From Hyphomonadaceae bacterium BL14 (GTDB lineage: Bacteria; Pseudomonadota; Alphaproteobacteria; Caulobacterales; Maricaulaceae), in assembly GCA_027627705.1 (NCBI GenBank), contig CP091242.1, positions 174,076 through 238,075 on the forward strand: DNA of 64,000 bases, in the 5' to 3' direction. The position numbers and the translations under genes are program-made. Of this stretch, positions 16,983 to 25,880 are shown in pieces. The notes under the pieces were generated by a model. That model made no database searches. It was not told the DNA's origin and worked only from the letters and a program-made list of their open reading frames with translations. The first letter of the stretch is position 1; each line of letters opens with the position of its first letter.

Positions 16983-17735
16983 TCAGAGCACTTCGAGCAT
17001 CGAGGCGACCAGCGGGTGGCGCACGATGTCTTCGGGCTTGAGTTGCACGACGGCGATATCATCCACCTCGGCGAGGCGTTCGGAGATCGGTTTCAGGCCT
17101 GAAAGCTCGGGCAGCAAGTCGGTCTGGGCGGGGTCGCCGGTCACCACCATGGTGGAGTTCCAGCCCAGGCGCGTGAGCAGCATTTTTAGCTGGGCGTAGG
17201 TGCAGTTCTGCGCCTCGTCGACCACGACGAAGGCGTTGTTGAGCGTACGCCCGCGCATGTATCCGATGGGCGCGATCTCGATCAGCCCTTCGGCCATCAG
17301 CGATTTGAGGCGTTTGGGGCTGAGCCGGTCTGACAGGGCGTCATAGAGGGGGCGCAGATAGGGCGCGAGTTTCTCTTCCATGGCGCCGGGCAGGAAGCCG
17401 ATGGATTCGCCCGCCTCCACAGCCGGGCGCGACAGGACAATGCGTCCGATCTCACCCGATTCCAGCGCCTCGACCGCCTTGGCGACGGCGAGATACGTCT
17501 TGCCCGTGCCGGCCGGTCCCAGGGCCAGCACCAGGTTATGCGCGTCAATCGCGTCCATCAGGACCGCCTGGCCTTCCGAGCGGGGTTTGACCGACTTGAT
17601 ATAGCGCTGGTCGCGCATGGGATCGGTCTCGTCCGGGCTCCATCCCGATCCCGGGAACAGCGCGCGGACTTTCTCCTCTTCATAGGCTTCGGCGTTAAAT
17701 CCGCCCTGACGGCGTTTGACGGCTCGCTTGCCCAT
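16983..17735 (-). CDS. phoH: PhoH family ATPase
   Basis: A 250-residue cytoplasmic P-loop protein of the PhoH family (phosphate-starvation-inducible ATPases related to superfamily 1 helicase cores, linked to RNA metabolism). Walker A is LGPAGTGKTYLAVAKAVEAL, Walker B is VVVDEAQN, and sensor-like VVTGDPAQTD follows. The short basic N-terminus MGKRAVKRRQGG begins at an ATG preceded by GGAGGG; the frame is open upstream but has no better start. The gene is preceded by a 45-codon leader reading frame whose stop is one base before this ATG, and an attenuator-like hairpin lies within that leader. It is not next to ybeY, so it is not the canonical ybeZ copy. Confidence 0.92.
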   Translation of the reverse strand: MGKRAVKRRQGGFNAEAYEEEKVRALFPGSGWSPDETDPMRDQRYIKSVKPRSEGQAVLMDAIDAHNLVLALGPAGTGKTYLAVAKAVEALESGEIGRIVLSRPAVEAGESIGFLPGAMEEKLAPYLRPLYDALSDRLSPKRLKSLMAEGLIEIAPIGYMRGRTLNNAFVVVDEAQNCTYAQLKMLLTRLGWNSTMVVTGDPAQTDLLPELSGLKPISERLAEVDDIAVVQLKPEDIVRHPLVASMLEVL

Positions 17736-17736
17736 T

Positions 17737-17874
17737 TCAGGCCCTCCAATTGGCAAGAAAAAACCCCTCGCGCGGGTGCGGAGGGGTGATGCATGCAGCG
17801 GATTCAAGGGTGCGGACCGGGGCCGGCGCGACGCACGGCGGCGGAGCGATCCGATTTGGCGGTGCGGATGGCAT
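17737..17874 (-). CDS. 45-codon leader reading frame upstream of phoH
   Basis: An ATG with a consensus AGGAGG ribosome site 4 bases upstream opens a 45-residue Pro- and Ala-rich frame (starts MPSAPPNRIAPPP, ends FFLANWRA). Its TGA is one base before the phoH start, so translation should be coupled. A terminator-type hairpin with a T-run (17758-17787) lies inside its last third. The layout resembles an attenuation or translational-coupling leader. The peptide has six prolines in its first 13 residues, possible stall sites. It could instead be a small functional protein; no homologue comes to mind. Confidence 0.5.
   Translation of the reverse strand: MPSAPPNRIAPPPCVAPAPVRTLESAACITPPHPREGFFLANWRA
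17758..17787 (-). terminator. Attenuator-like hairpin in the phoH leader
   Basis: On the minus strand ACCCCTC pairs with GAGGGGT across an 11-base loop and runs into TTTTTT, the form of an intrinsic terminator, 23 bases before the phoH start and inside the leader reading frame. Since it precedes rather than follows a recognised gene, an attenuation role is likely. Confidence 0.6.
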
Positions 17875-17969
17875 GGGCCCTCCTTTCCAGCATCCCGGCG
17901 CAGGGTGAGCTGCGCGCGAGGCGACCCGCGCCCTTGATCGCGAATCGCACTCACAGTCTCATCCTAGGA

Positions 17970-18001
17970 CAGTGAATGAAGTATGAGTCACCGCTTCACT
18001 G
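17970..18001. promoter_or_regulatory. Inverted repeat CAGTGAA-N18-TTCACTG between phoH leader and carbonic anhydrase
   Basis: A 7-bp perfect dyad in the divergent intergenic region, about 55 bp before the plus-strand gamma carbonic anhydrase gene and 96 bp before the minus-strand phoH leader. It could be an operator for a dimeric regulator, but the long spacer keeps confidence low. Confidence 0.3.
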
Positions 18002-18054
18002 ACATGTCGCAAAACTGCGGCGCCGCAGACACAGTTGTTTCGAGGAGACCGGCC

Positions 18055-18582
18055 ATGACCCTTTACGCGCTTGGCGAAGACACACCGCAGATCAGTCCCG
18101 ACGGTGGCTGGGCCGCGCCCGATGCGGCGTTGATCGGCAAGGTGACCTTGCAGCGCGGTGCCTCGGTCTGGTTCGGCGCGGTGCTGCGCGGCGACAATGA
18201 AATGATCACGCTGGGCGAAGACGCCAATGTCCAGGACGGGGCGGTGCTGCACACCGATATGGGCTTTCCCCTGACGCTGGGGCGCGGCGTGACGGTGGGC
18301 CATAACGCCATGCTCCATGGCTGCACGGTGGGCGACTACACCCTGATCGGCATTGGTGCGACGGTGCTCAATGGCGCGAAAATCGGGAAGAACTGCATCA
18401 TTGGTGCCCACGCCCTGATCACCGAGGGCAAGGAGATCCCTGACGGTTCGGTGGTGATGGGCGCGCCCGGCAAGGTGGTCAAACAGATCGAGGACGGGGT
18501 GGCCGAGCTCCTCAAGGCCAGCGCCGACCATTACGTCGAAAACGCCGCGCGCTATGCCCGCGATCTCAAGCCGGTGAGCTGA
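18055..18582 (+). CDS. Gamma carbonic anhydrase family protein
   Basis: A 175-residue left-handed beta-helix protein of the gamma carbonic anhydrase family (YrdA/PaaY/CaiE type), expected to bind zinc and interconvert CO2 and bicarbonate, or to act as a related metal-dependent enzyme. The three metal-site histidines are in AVLHTDMG and GHNAMLHG, as in the family. Hexapeptide repeats run from about residue 15 to 130, with a C-terminal amphipathic helix. The ATG at 18055 follows GAGGAG; an in-frame start at 17983 would add a Cys-containing tail unlike the family. The FAD oxidoreductase gene follows 26 bp later. Confidence 0.92.
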   Translation: MTLYALGEDTPQISPDGGWAAPDAALIGKVTLQRGASVWFGAVLRGDNEMITLGEDANVQDGAVLHTDMGFPLTLGRGVTVGHNAMLHGCTVGDYTLIGIGATVLNGAKIGKNCIIGAHALITEGKEIPDGSVVMGAPGKVVKQIEDGVAELLKASADHYVENAARYARDLKPVS

Positions 18583-18608
18583 GTGCGGGCGCAAACGGGG
18601 GAGGGGCG

Positions 18609-19958
18609 ATGGCGCGCAGCGATGTCCTGATTATCGGCGCCGGATTGTCCGGCCTTCACGCCGCACGCCTCCTGTCCGATGCGTTCGAGGTGCGGGTGCT
18701 GGAGGCACGTGAACGCCCCGGCGGCCGCGCCCTGTCCCATGTCTTGGCCAATGGCGACACGGTGGATCTGGGCGGCCAGTGGGTGGGACCCGGGCAGGAC
18801 CGGCTCTACGCCCTGATCGAGGCCATGGGCGCGCGCACCTATCCGCTCTGGGATGAGGGTGATCATCTGGTGGCATTCAGCGGGCGCCTGCGCCGCTATC
18901 GCGGGACCATCCCCTCCTTACCCCTCCATGTTCTCCTCGACCTCAACCGCCTGCTCGCGCGCTTCGAAGCGATGGCGAAACAGCTCGATCCCGCCCGGCC
19001 CTGGGCGCATTCGCAAGCAGAGGAATGGGACCGGCGCACCGTGGCTGACTTCATGGCCCGCACCGGCTTCACCGCACGCGCCCGAGAGATGTTCGCCATC
19101 GCCATCGGCGCGGTGTTCTGCGCCGAACCGCATGAATTATCCCTGCTCCACGCCCTGTTCTACGCTCGCGCCGGCCGGTCGCTGGAGGCGCTGATCTCGG
19201 TGGATGGCGGCGCCCAGCAGGACCGGGTGCATGGCGATATGGGCGGTCTCGCCCGCGCGATGGCCGATAGTCTGGGTGGGGCTATCACCTATGACGCGCC
19301 GGTGCAGGCCCTGCGCTGGTCGGATGACGGCGTGACCGCGCAGACGCCGGCGGGTGAGTTCTCTGCCCGCCTCGCCATTTTGGCTCTGCCGCCCAATCAG
19401 GCGCTGGGCATCCGTTTCGATCCGCCGCTTCCCGCCGCGCGCGACGCCCTCTGGCGGCGCATGCCGGCGGGCGCCTGCATCAAATGCGTCGCCCAGTATG
19501 ACCGCCCGTTCTGGCGCGAGGCGGGGCTGTCGGGCCAGTCGGTGGGCGGTCCGGCGCCGGTGCGCGTGACCTTCGACAATACACAGGCCGGGCGCGCGGC
19601 GGGCCAGCTTCTGGGTTTTATCGAGGGCGATGAGGCGCGGATCTGGTCGCAGCGCGACCCGATGGAGCGCCGCGCCGCCGTGCTGGAGAGTTTCGCGGCC
19701 GTGTTCGGCGACGCCGCGCGTCATCCGCTGGACTATGCCGATCAGGACTGGACGGCCGAGCCCTACACCCGCGGCTGCTACGCTGCCTTCATGGGGCCGG
19801 GTGTATGGACCAGCCTGGGGCCGCACTTGCGCGACCCCATCGGCCCGATCCATGTGGCGGGGACAGAAACCGCGCGCGAGGGCTATGGCTATTTTGAAGG
19901 CGCGCTGGAAGCGGCGCAGCGCGCGGCAGGCGAGGTGAGGGCGGCGCTCAGTCCCTAA
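18609..19958 (+). CDS. Flavin monoamine oxidase family FAD-dependent oxidoreductase
   Basis: A 449-residue flavoprotein of the amine oxidase superfamily. The dinucleotide-binding motif is LIIGAGLSGLHAARLL at residues ~7-22, followed by the GG motif ERPGGRALS, and the C-terminal FAD-contact region is HVAGTETAREGYGYFEGAL. Such enzymes oxidise primary or polyamines to aldehydes with H2O2, but the family also includes phytoene-desaturase-like and other oxidases, so the substrate is open. Ribosome site GGGGAGGGG. It follows the carbonic anhydrase gene closely and overlaps the convergent nitrilase-fold gene by 4 bp at the stop codons. Confidence 0.9.
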   Translation: MARSDVLIIGAGLSGLHAARLLSDAFEVRVLEARERPGGRALSHVLANGDTVDLGGQWVGPGQDRLYALIEAMGARTYPLWDEGDHLVAFSGRLRRYRGTIPSLPLHVLLDLNRLLARFEAMAKQLDPARPWAHSQAEEWDRRTVADFMARTGFTARAREMFAIAIGAVFCAEPHELSLLHALFYARAGRSLEALISVDGGAQQDRVHGDMGGLARAMADSLGGAITYDAPVQALRWSDDGVTAQTPAGEFSARLAILALPPNQALGIRFDPPLPAARDALWRRMPAGACIKCVAQYDRPFWREAGLSGQSVGGPAPVRVTFDNTQAGRAAGQLLGFIEGDEARIWSQRDPMERRAAVLESFAAVFGDAARHPLDYADQDWTAEPYTRGCYAAFMGPGVWTSLGPHLRDPIGPIHVAGTETAREGYGYFEGALEAAQRAAGEVRAALSP

Positions 19959-21079
19959 TCCCCCTCCAGCCACAGCACCACCACGGCGCCGTCATCGGTG
20001 CGAGGGCCCAGCCTCACCCCGTCCCGTGTGGCGGCCAGCGCCTGGCCGTCGCCGCCCATGTCCCACAGCGATCCGCGCGCGAAGGCGGTCATGCCTGCCT
20101 CGGCCCCGGCTGCGGTCAGGCGGCGGGGCAGGGCATGGGCGATCCAGGCCTCGCCTTCGGTGAGCGTGCCGGCATCGCTGCGCGGCGCGTCCTCGGGCCA
20201 GGGCGTGACATAGCCGCCCCAGGGCGCGTCCCACACGCCCGATGGCTGGAGATAGGCCGGCACAGCGATCAGGTCCGGTCGCCGGCTGAGGCCCTCATAG
20301 ACATCGCCGTGCCAGGAATCGGCGCAGATCAGCACGCCCAGCGCGCCTGCGGGCGTGTCGAATACCGGCTGGGGCGAGGCGGGCGCGGAGGCTGTAATTC
20401 CGGCTTCGGACGGGATGGGATAGACTTTGCGCACCAGTTCCCCGTGCACCGACCCGTCCGGCGCGAAGACGGCGGAGACATTGTAAAGGGGGCCACTCGC
20501 GTTCACCGTGATCACGCCGTCTGCCACCTGCGGGTCCGGCAGGACGATGGATCCGGCCACGATCGTCACGCCATAGCGGCGGGCGAGGCTGGAGAAGACC
20601 TGCTGATAATCGTGCGCCATGGCATCCCCGCGCGCGCGGAACAGGGCGGCGGCCATGCGGTCCTCCTCGCCGCTGCGGGCCAGCGCCGCCAGCGTACGCA
20701 AGGGCCGGGTGAGCGCCAGCCCCGTCATCGCGCCCTCAACCGTGCCGGCGCGATAGACGCCAGCCTGGGCCTGCGCCGCCACCAGCCAGGTGCCGGTATG
20801 TTCTGGAAACACCGCCACGGCCGGTCCGTCGAGTGCGCCCGCCCCCTCCGCCACATCGAGATAACGTGCCAGCGCTGTCTCCAGCGCGCCGGCGCTGCGA
20901 TAGTCGGCTGGCGTCAGGGCGGGCTCGATGGCGATCAGAGCGCGGCTCGACGTCACACCAAATTGCGCCAGGCTGATCGCGGCCGGCTCGGGCGGCGGGG
21001 CATGCGGCGCGAGACGCCAGATGCCCCACGTGCCCGCGAGCGCGGCGATCACCGCCAGGCCAATCCCCCCCAGGCGCAT
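19955..21079 (-). CDS. Membrane-anchored carbon-nitrogen hydrolase (nitrilase fold)
   Basis: A 374-residue nitrilase-superfamily protein. The Glu-Lys-Cys triad can be placed at FPEHTGTW (Glu), LVRKVYPIP (Lys) and LICADSWHG (Cys). Residues 1-24 form a single hydrophobic N-terminal segment (MRLGGIGLAVIAALAG...), so the enzyme is probably exported or anchored with its catalytic domain in the periplasm. Most nitrilases are cytoplasmic; apolipoprotein N-acyltransferase is the well-known membrane exception but has many more helices. It starts 2 bp after the baeRF gene stop, so the two are co-transcribed. Substrate (amide, nitrile or carbamoyl compound) is unknown. Confidence 0.85.
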   Translation of the reverse strand: MRLGGIGLAVIAALAGTWGIWRLAPHAPPPEPAAISLAQFGVTSSRALIAIEPALTPADYRSAGALETALARYLDVAEGAGALDGPAVAVFPEHTGTWLVAAQAQAGVYRAGTVEGAMTGLALTRPLRTLAALARSGEEDRMAAALFRARGDAMAHDYQQVFSSLARRYGVTIVAGSIVLPDPQVADGVITVNASGPLYNVSAVFAPDGSVHGELVRKVYPIPSEAGITASAPASPQPVFDTPAGALGVLICADSWHGDVYEGLSRRPDLIAVPAYLQPSGVWDAPWGGYVTPWPEDAPRSDAGTLTEGEAWIAHALPRRLTAAGAEAGMTAFARGSLWDMGGDGQALAATRDGVRLGPRTDDGAVVVLWLEGD

Positions 21080-21081
21080 GG

Positions 21082-22203
21082 CTAGACCGCGTAGCGCAAT
21101 ATCGCCGCCAGCTCGCCGCCGCCGGGAATGTCGTCGCGGCGCACGCCCAGTACGCGCCCGCCCATGGACAGGGTGCGCGCGGCGATCTCGTCCACCACGC
21201 CATAGCTGCCCGGCCCGGCCTCCCTGGCGAGCGTCAGCTTGCCGGTCTCCTCGTCAATGCGGCCGGGCACGACTGTGTCGATATCCACCAGCAGCGCCTC
21301 GATCCGCCCGAACGTGGCGGCGTGGGCGGCGTCGGCCATGTCGGTAGTGGTGCGGTTCTGGCCAGTGCGCGTCTCGAACAGCTGTTTCAGCGCCGACAGC
21401 TCCAGCGCGTAGGCCGCGTCCAGCACCGGGCGCGCGCGCTCGGACAATTGCGCCTCGCTGAGGCGGTCCGGGCTCTCCTCGATCGTTTCGGCGACCAGAT
21501 GGGGATAGGTGTTCACGGTGCGGAATATCGAGGCGAGGCGCCCCGTGGCGGCCAGGATGAGCGGGATATTGCGCCCGCTCAGCACCGGGCGCAGGGCGGC
21601 ATCCACCTGGCGGGCATATTGGCGGAAGCGCACATTCTGGCCTTCAGAGCCCTGGATGCGGCCTGACGCGCTGCGGTCATTGAGCGTGGACTTGCCCACC
21701 GAGCCGGCGGCGTCGCTGGGCAGTTCGAGGCCACGCACTTCGCGCGGGCCCAGCTCGGCGAACACTTCGACCAGACGCACCGCGTTCTCCGACAGCGCCA
21801 GCACGAAGGCAGCGTGGGGGAAGGTCACGGCGCGCAGGAGGGGTTTGAGGAAGAAGCGGTCTGCCACTTCGGTCTGGGGCGTCAGCTTGTTGGCCAGGCG
21901 GAAGGTGCGGATGCGGTCCGGCGTGGCCAGCACGGCCAGCGAATTGGCTTGCAGGCGCCAGAAATCCTCGTCTGCATCCAGATCGTCGAACAACTCCATC
22001 AGCTCGGCCAGCCGGCGCTTGTCGAACCCGGCGGCTTCCAGCTGGTCGCGCGCCTCTTTGGCGGCGTTGGACAGGGCAATGCGCGCTTCATCGCTTTGCT
22101 GGCTGAGCGGCGTGGTCGCCAGATAGATCGAGACGCAGGCGTCGGCGCGCACGTGCAACAGGGTGTCAAGATCGCCGCGTGTGGGCAGGTCAATATGCAG
22201 CAT
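21082..22203 (-). CDS. baeRF family protein (bacterial homologue of eukaryotic-type release factor)
   Basis: A 373-residue protein I assign to the bacterial archaeo-eukaryotic release factor (baeRF) families, predicted by others to bind ribosomes or tRNA-like substrates. Features are the N-terminal VSIYLATTPLSQQSDEARI, a middle domain (VRLVEVFAELGPREVRGLEL), the central RIQGSEGQNVRFRQYARQVD, and a C-terminal L7Ae/eRF1-like region ending VLGVRRDDIPGGGELAAIL. The ATG at 22203 has GGAGG 9 bases upstream; an earlier in-frame start adds a non-conserved tail. No GGQ-like catalytic motif is evident, so it is unlikely to terminate translation. It leads a two-gene unit with the nitrilase-fold gene. 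Function is not established. Confidence 0.75.
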   Translation of the reverse strand: MLHIDLPTRGDLDTLLHVRADACVSIYLATTPLSQQSDEARIALSNAAKEARDQLEAAGFDKRRLAELMELFDDLDADEDFWRLQANSLAVLATPDRIRTFRLANKLTPQTEVADRFFLKPLLRAVTFPHAAFVLALSENAVRLVEVFAELGPREVRGLELPSDAAGSVGKSTLNDRSASGRIQGSEGQNVRFRQYARQVDAALRPVLSGRNIPLILAATGRLASIFRTVNTYPHLVAETIEESPDRLSEAQLSERARPVLDAAYALELSALKQLFETRTGQNRTTTDMADAAHAATFGRIEALLVDIDTVVPGRIDEETGKLTLAREAGPGSYGVVDEIAARTLSMGGRVLGVRRDDIPGGGELAAILRYAV

Positions 22204-22311
22204 GGGCGTCGCGCCTCCGGTGTTGAGATATGGGCCTCTCAACATGGGCGTGCCATGTCCGGGCCGCAACCCGTGCGCAGTGCGTGCGGCGGACAATCGC
22301 GCTGAGACATG

Positions 22312-22342
22312 AAAAGGGCCGGAGCGTCGCCGCTCCGGCCCT
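22312..22342 (-). terminator. Intrinsic terminator of the large TonB receptor gene
   Basis: On the minus strand AGGGCCGGAGCG pairs with CGCTCCGGCCCT across a 4-base loop and is followed by TTTTC, 25 bases beyond the receptor stop codon. Confidence 0.78.
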
Positions 22343-22366
22343 CCTCCACGTCCTGTGAGGCGCGGA

Positions 22367-25300
22367 CTAGAAGCTGGCTTCCACGCCCACGAAGAAGAAC
22401 CGCCCGCGCGGGCCGGCGGGCCAGGCCCGTTCGGTTACGTAGGGGAACTCGTCAAACACATTGTTCACGCCGCCATAGATGCGGATGTCATCGTTGAAGC
22501 GGTAGGAGGCATTGAAGTTGTGGATATACATTTCCGGTGCCCAGCCGCCTTCGCCGAACAGGGTGTCAACGGTCTCGATCTCCACGCCGGTCAGCGTCTG
22601 GGGTCCGACATACTGGGTGTTCCAGCCCAGCGAAATCGCACCGCGGGTGACGCCGAGGCTGGCATTGCCCGCCCAGACGGGACGGCGGATTTCTTCCAGC
22701 GCCGGGTTCACGTCAGTGGCATCCAGCGGGTTGTTGAAGAAGTCCAGCTGCTCCTGCTTGGTGCCGCTGACCCCCAGGCGGAAGTCCATCTCCCGCCAGG
22801 AGAAGCTGTAATTGGCGGCGAAGTCGTATCCTTCCGCCTCGATGGAGGCGAAGTTCACGAAGGACTGACGCAGGAAGCGGAAGCCGCCGAACTGCGGCGA
22901 GGTGGTGTCGGTCTCCCGGTCGAACAGGGTGCAGAACCCGCTATTGGGGAAGTCTGTGGAGTCATAGCAGCCATTCACGATCTGCTGGGCGGTGACGAAG
23001 CCGATGCCCTCCTGGATCTCCACGTTCCAGTAATCGAGCGTGAAGTTGAAGCCGGGCACGACGCGCGGGGTGAACACCAGACCCACCGTGATCGTGTCGG
23101 CGGTTTCCTCTGACAAATTGGCATTGCCGCCCGCCACGCCCGGGAAACGGGCCGACAGCGGATCGGTGAAGCTGCCCGGCAGGCCCGGCAGTCCGTTGCC
23201 CCCGGCCTGGCAGTTGGCGGCGCGAACACCCGGATCGGGCGCGTTGCCGATTTCGGATGCATCGCACGGGTCGATCGGACGGAAGAAGGCGGGGTTGTCG
23301 GGGCGGAACAGCTCGTCAATGTTCGGCGCACGGATCGCCTGGGAGACCGTCCCGCGGAACGAGATGTCCTCGATCGGTGTCCACAACAGGCCCAGCTTCC
23401 AGGTTTCGGCACCGCCGACGGTGGAGTAGTCGGCATAGCGGTAGGCACCGTCCAGGGTTAGTTCCTGGGCCAGCGGCAGGTCGGCCAGAAGCGGCACGGA
23501 CAGTTCGATGAACGCGTCGGTGACGTCATACTCGCCCGCAGAGTTGAAGAACTGGCTCAGTGCGTTGAAACCCAGAGAGCCATTGCCCGACACGCTGGAA
23601 ATCAGCGTGCCTTGGCCGAACGGCGAGCCGGCCGGCAGAATGCCGAGATCCACATTGTCACGGTTGAGGCGGCTGGTTTCCTTGCGGTACTCGATCCCGG
23701 CAGCAAAGCTCACCGGTCCGGCCGGCAGGCTGAACCAGTTGCTGAAATCGCCGACCAGAAGGCCGCTCAGCACGGTCTGCTCCAGGCGCAGCTCGTCAAT
23801 CGTGGTCGTGGTGATGAAGTCCACCGCGTCCGCGCTGATCGAATTGGGGCCGCCCCAGATATTGGCCGGACGGCACTGACCGTCGCCCGGCGTGAAGGTG
23901 TAGAAGCCCGGATCGAAGTCGGGAATCCCGAAAATCGTCGTCGGCGGTACAGCCGTCGGGTCCAGATCGGAGCGGCAGACCGGAGTGCCGCCAGGGCCGC
24001 TGACCACGTCGATGGCCGCGAAGAAGCGGTCCAGCAAGACGGTGTTGCGTCCCTTTGTGGTGTTGGTGAACTGGCCGTAATTGGCGGAAATCTCCCAGCT
24101 CCAGCCAAGGGGCAGCTCGCCCGACAGACCGCCCACCACGCGATAGGTATCGCGGGTGAACTGGGTGATGTTTGGTCCCAGATCGGTCGGGTCACGCGTG
24201 ATGAACAGGCCGCCGGTGGATTGGGCCAGGCCGCGCAGCTCGGCGGGCAGGAACGGGTTGTCCGGGGCCCCGTAGAGCAGGTCGTAGAAGGTGTTGAGCG
24301 GTGTGCCGCGCTGGGTCACCGACTGGGAGGCCTTGAATTCGAAAAAGGCGCGGGTCGTCGGCGTCAGGTCGTAGCGCGCGTTCAGATTGGCGGTGATCCG
24401 CTCGGTCTGCGGGATCAGATAGGTGGCGTCAAAGACGTCCTCGATGCCGTCGCCGCCGAACTGGTTGAAGTTGGCCGCGACCAGACCGTCGCGATAGGGG
24501 CGCACCGACCCGTCATCATTGACCACCCAGCAGCCGCCGGCGAAGCCGAACGAACCAGTGCCATTGAGCGAGTTGTTCCAGCCCACAAAGGACTCCAGGC
24601 AGTCGTCAATGCCACTGCCATTGGTGTCGATGCCCGCCGCCAGGCCGAAATCGCCCGGCGAAATGACGCCGCGCCGGGACGAGATCGAGAAGGTCGGCTG
24701 GGGCAGGATCGCGCGCGACGGCGATGTGTTGCGCCGCTCGATCAGCGCCAGTTCGGCGGCGCTGAGATCGCCCGGGGTCAGCGTGGTCCCGAACGTCGCG
24801 TTATACGCGTTGATAAAGGCCTGGGCCGACGTCGGAATCGACAGGCCGTAGGGATAGCGGCCGGTTTGCTGGAAGTTATAGAAATTGCTGAAAAGCGGCG
24901 TCGACGTGCCCAGATCACCCTGCTGGAAACGCAGGGCCGGGTTCGGCAGCGAGCGCGACAGCCCGTTATTGGCCGACCAGGGGCGGTCGCCGAAGCGCAG
25001 CACCGAGTCATAGGTGTAGTCGAGCGCGAAGGTGATATTGCCGCGCCCCTGCTGGAAATTCCGCCCCCAGAGCGCCTGAACCGAGGCGTTCTCGGCGTCG
25101 CCGCGGCTGGAGATGCCGGCGCGCACATCATATCGCGCCCCTTCGAAATCATCGCGCAGAATGAAGTTCACAACGCCGGTGACCGCGTCCGATCCGTAGA
25201 TCGCCGAGGCACCGCCGGTGAGCACTTCGACACGCTCGACCAGGCCGCGCGGGATCGAGCCGATATCCACCGCCTGGTCGCCCTCGAAACCGGCCACGTG

Positions 25301-25678
25301 ACGGCGGCCATTGACCAGGGTCAGGGTGCGCACGCTGCCCAGACCGCGCAGGTTCAGCGCGTTGGCGCCGGTCAGGGTCTGTTCCGAGGTCGTCGACGCC
25401 AGCAGGGCCGGGATGCGGTTGACCACATCGGCCAGGCTGACTTCGCCGGAGAGTTGGAGCGCTTCGGCGTCCAGCGACTGAACCGGCACAGGCGAGGCGA
25501 GGTTGGGATCGCGAGCGATGCGTGAACCGGTGACCACCACGACGTCCGAGGCGCGCGCCTCGGGAGTGGCCTCTTCAGCCTCTTGCCCCAGCGCCAGGCC
25601 TGGCGCTGCCGCCATGGCCAGAGCCAGACCGGAGCCGCCTGCCAGCAGCCGTGAAACATGCCTGAAACGATTGAACAT
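22367..25678 (-). CDS. TonB-dependent outer-membrane receptor, large
   Basis: A 1103-residue outer-membrane transporter energised by TonB-ExbBD. A signal peptide (MFNRFRHVSRLLAGG to about residue 32) precedes a short linker, a possible TonB box (SDVVVVTGSRI), a plug domain (about residues 45-165, with ALNLRGLGSVRTLTLVNGRR) and a long 22-strand barrel ending in aromatic Phe (GVEASF). The length is typical of the large Caulobacterales receptors for carbohydrates or peptides rather than siderophores. The second ATG (25678) is chosen because GGGGA lies at proper distance; the first ATG (25687) touches it. It is divergent from a serine hydrolase lipoprotein, and the gap carries two palindromes, so regulation together is plausible. 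Substrate unknown. Confidence 0.95.
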   Translation of the reverse strand: MFNRFRHVSRLLAGGSGLALAMAAAPGLALGQEAEEATPEARASDVVVVTGSRIARDPNLASPVPVQSLDAEALQLSGEVSLADVVNRIPALLASTTSEQTLTGANALNLRGLGSVRTLTLVNGRRHVAGFEGDQAVDIGSIPRGLVERVEVLTGGASAIYGSDAVTGVVNFILRDDFEGARYDVRAGISSRGDAENASVQALWGRNFQQGRGNITFALDYTYDSVLRFGDRPWSANNGLSRSLPNPALRFQQGDLGTSTPLFSNFYNFQQTGRYPYGLSIPTSAQAFINAYNATFGTTLTPGDLSAAELALIERRNTSPSRAILPQPTFSISSRRGVISPGDFGLAAGIDTNGSGIDDCLESFVGWNNSLNGTGSFGFAGGCWVVNDDGSVRPYRDGLVAANFNQFGGDGIEDVFDATYLIPQTERITANLNARYDLTPTTRAFFEFKASQSVTQRGTPLNTFYDLLYGAPDNPFLPAELRGLAQSTGGLFITRDPTDLGPNITQFTRDTYRVVGGLSGELPLGWSWEISANYGQFTNTTKGRNTVLLDRFFAAIDVVSGPGGTPVCRSDLDPTAVPPTTIFGIPDFDPGFYTFTPGDGQCRPANIWGGPNSISADAVDFITTTTIDELRLEQTVLSGLLVGDFSNWFSLPAGPVSFAAGIEYRKETSRLNRDNVDLGILPAGSPFGQGTLISSVSGNGSLGFNALSQFFNSAGEYDVTDAFIELSVPLLADLPLAQELTLDGAYRYADYSTVGGAETWKLGLLWTPIEDISFRGTVSQAIRAPNIDELFRPDNPAFFRPIDPCDASEIGNAPDPGVRAANCQAGGNGLPGLPGSFTDPLSARFPGVAGGNANLSEETADTITVGLVFTPRVVPGFNFTLDYWNVEIQEGIGFVTAQQIVNGCYDSTDFPNSGFCTLFDRETDTTSPQFGGFRFLRQSFVNFASIEAEGYDFAANYSFSWREMDFRLGVSGTKQEQLDFFNNPLDATDVNPALEEIRRPVWAGNASLGVTRGAISLGWNTQYVGPQTLTGVEIETVDTLFGEGGWAPEMYIHNFNASYRFNDDIRIYGGVNNVFDEFPYVTERAWPAGPRGRFFFVGVEASF

Positions 25679-25825
25679 AACGCCCATCCCCTGTGTTGCT
25701 GCCGTGTCGCAGCGAGCCGGGCCAGACCCCGGTTCGCCTTGTCGTAGAGGTGCGGCCCGCCATTCGTGTTGCGCCGCACCATGAGGCAGATTACAAAACT
25801 GAATGGGTTTGACGCCCCCTTCGAC

Positions 25826-25839
25826 CCGGAAATTTCCGG
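25826..25839. promoter_or_regulatory. 14-bp palindrome CCGGAAATTTCCGG
   Basis: A perfect palindrome in the 299-base gap between the divergent TonB receptor and serine hydrolase genes, about 150 bases from each start. A second dyad with the same AAATTT centre lies 25 bases further on. It is a candidate binding site for a dimeric regulator. Confidence 0.45.
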
Positions 25840-25864
25840 AACGTGCGAATATTGTGATGCAGGC

Positions 25865-25880
25865 GTAGCAAATTTGTTAC
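25865..25880. promoter_or_regulatory. Dyad GTAGCAAATTTGTTAC
   Basis: A 16-bp near-palindrome with one mismatched pair, centred on AAATTT like its neighbour at 25826-25839. The two centres are 40 bases apart, close to four helical turns, which would allow cooperative binding on one DNA face. The role is inferred. Confidence 0.45.

Noticed and set aside
23612..25525. Long plus-strand open frame opposite the TonB receptor
   Set aside because: It is a shadow of the receptor gene in the opposite strand; no ribosome site or domain pattern.
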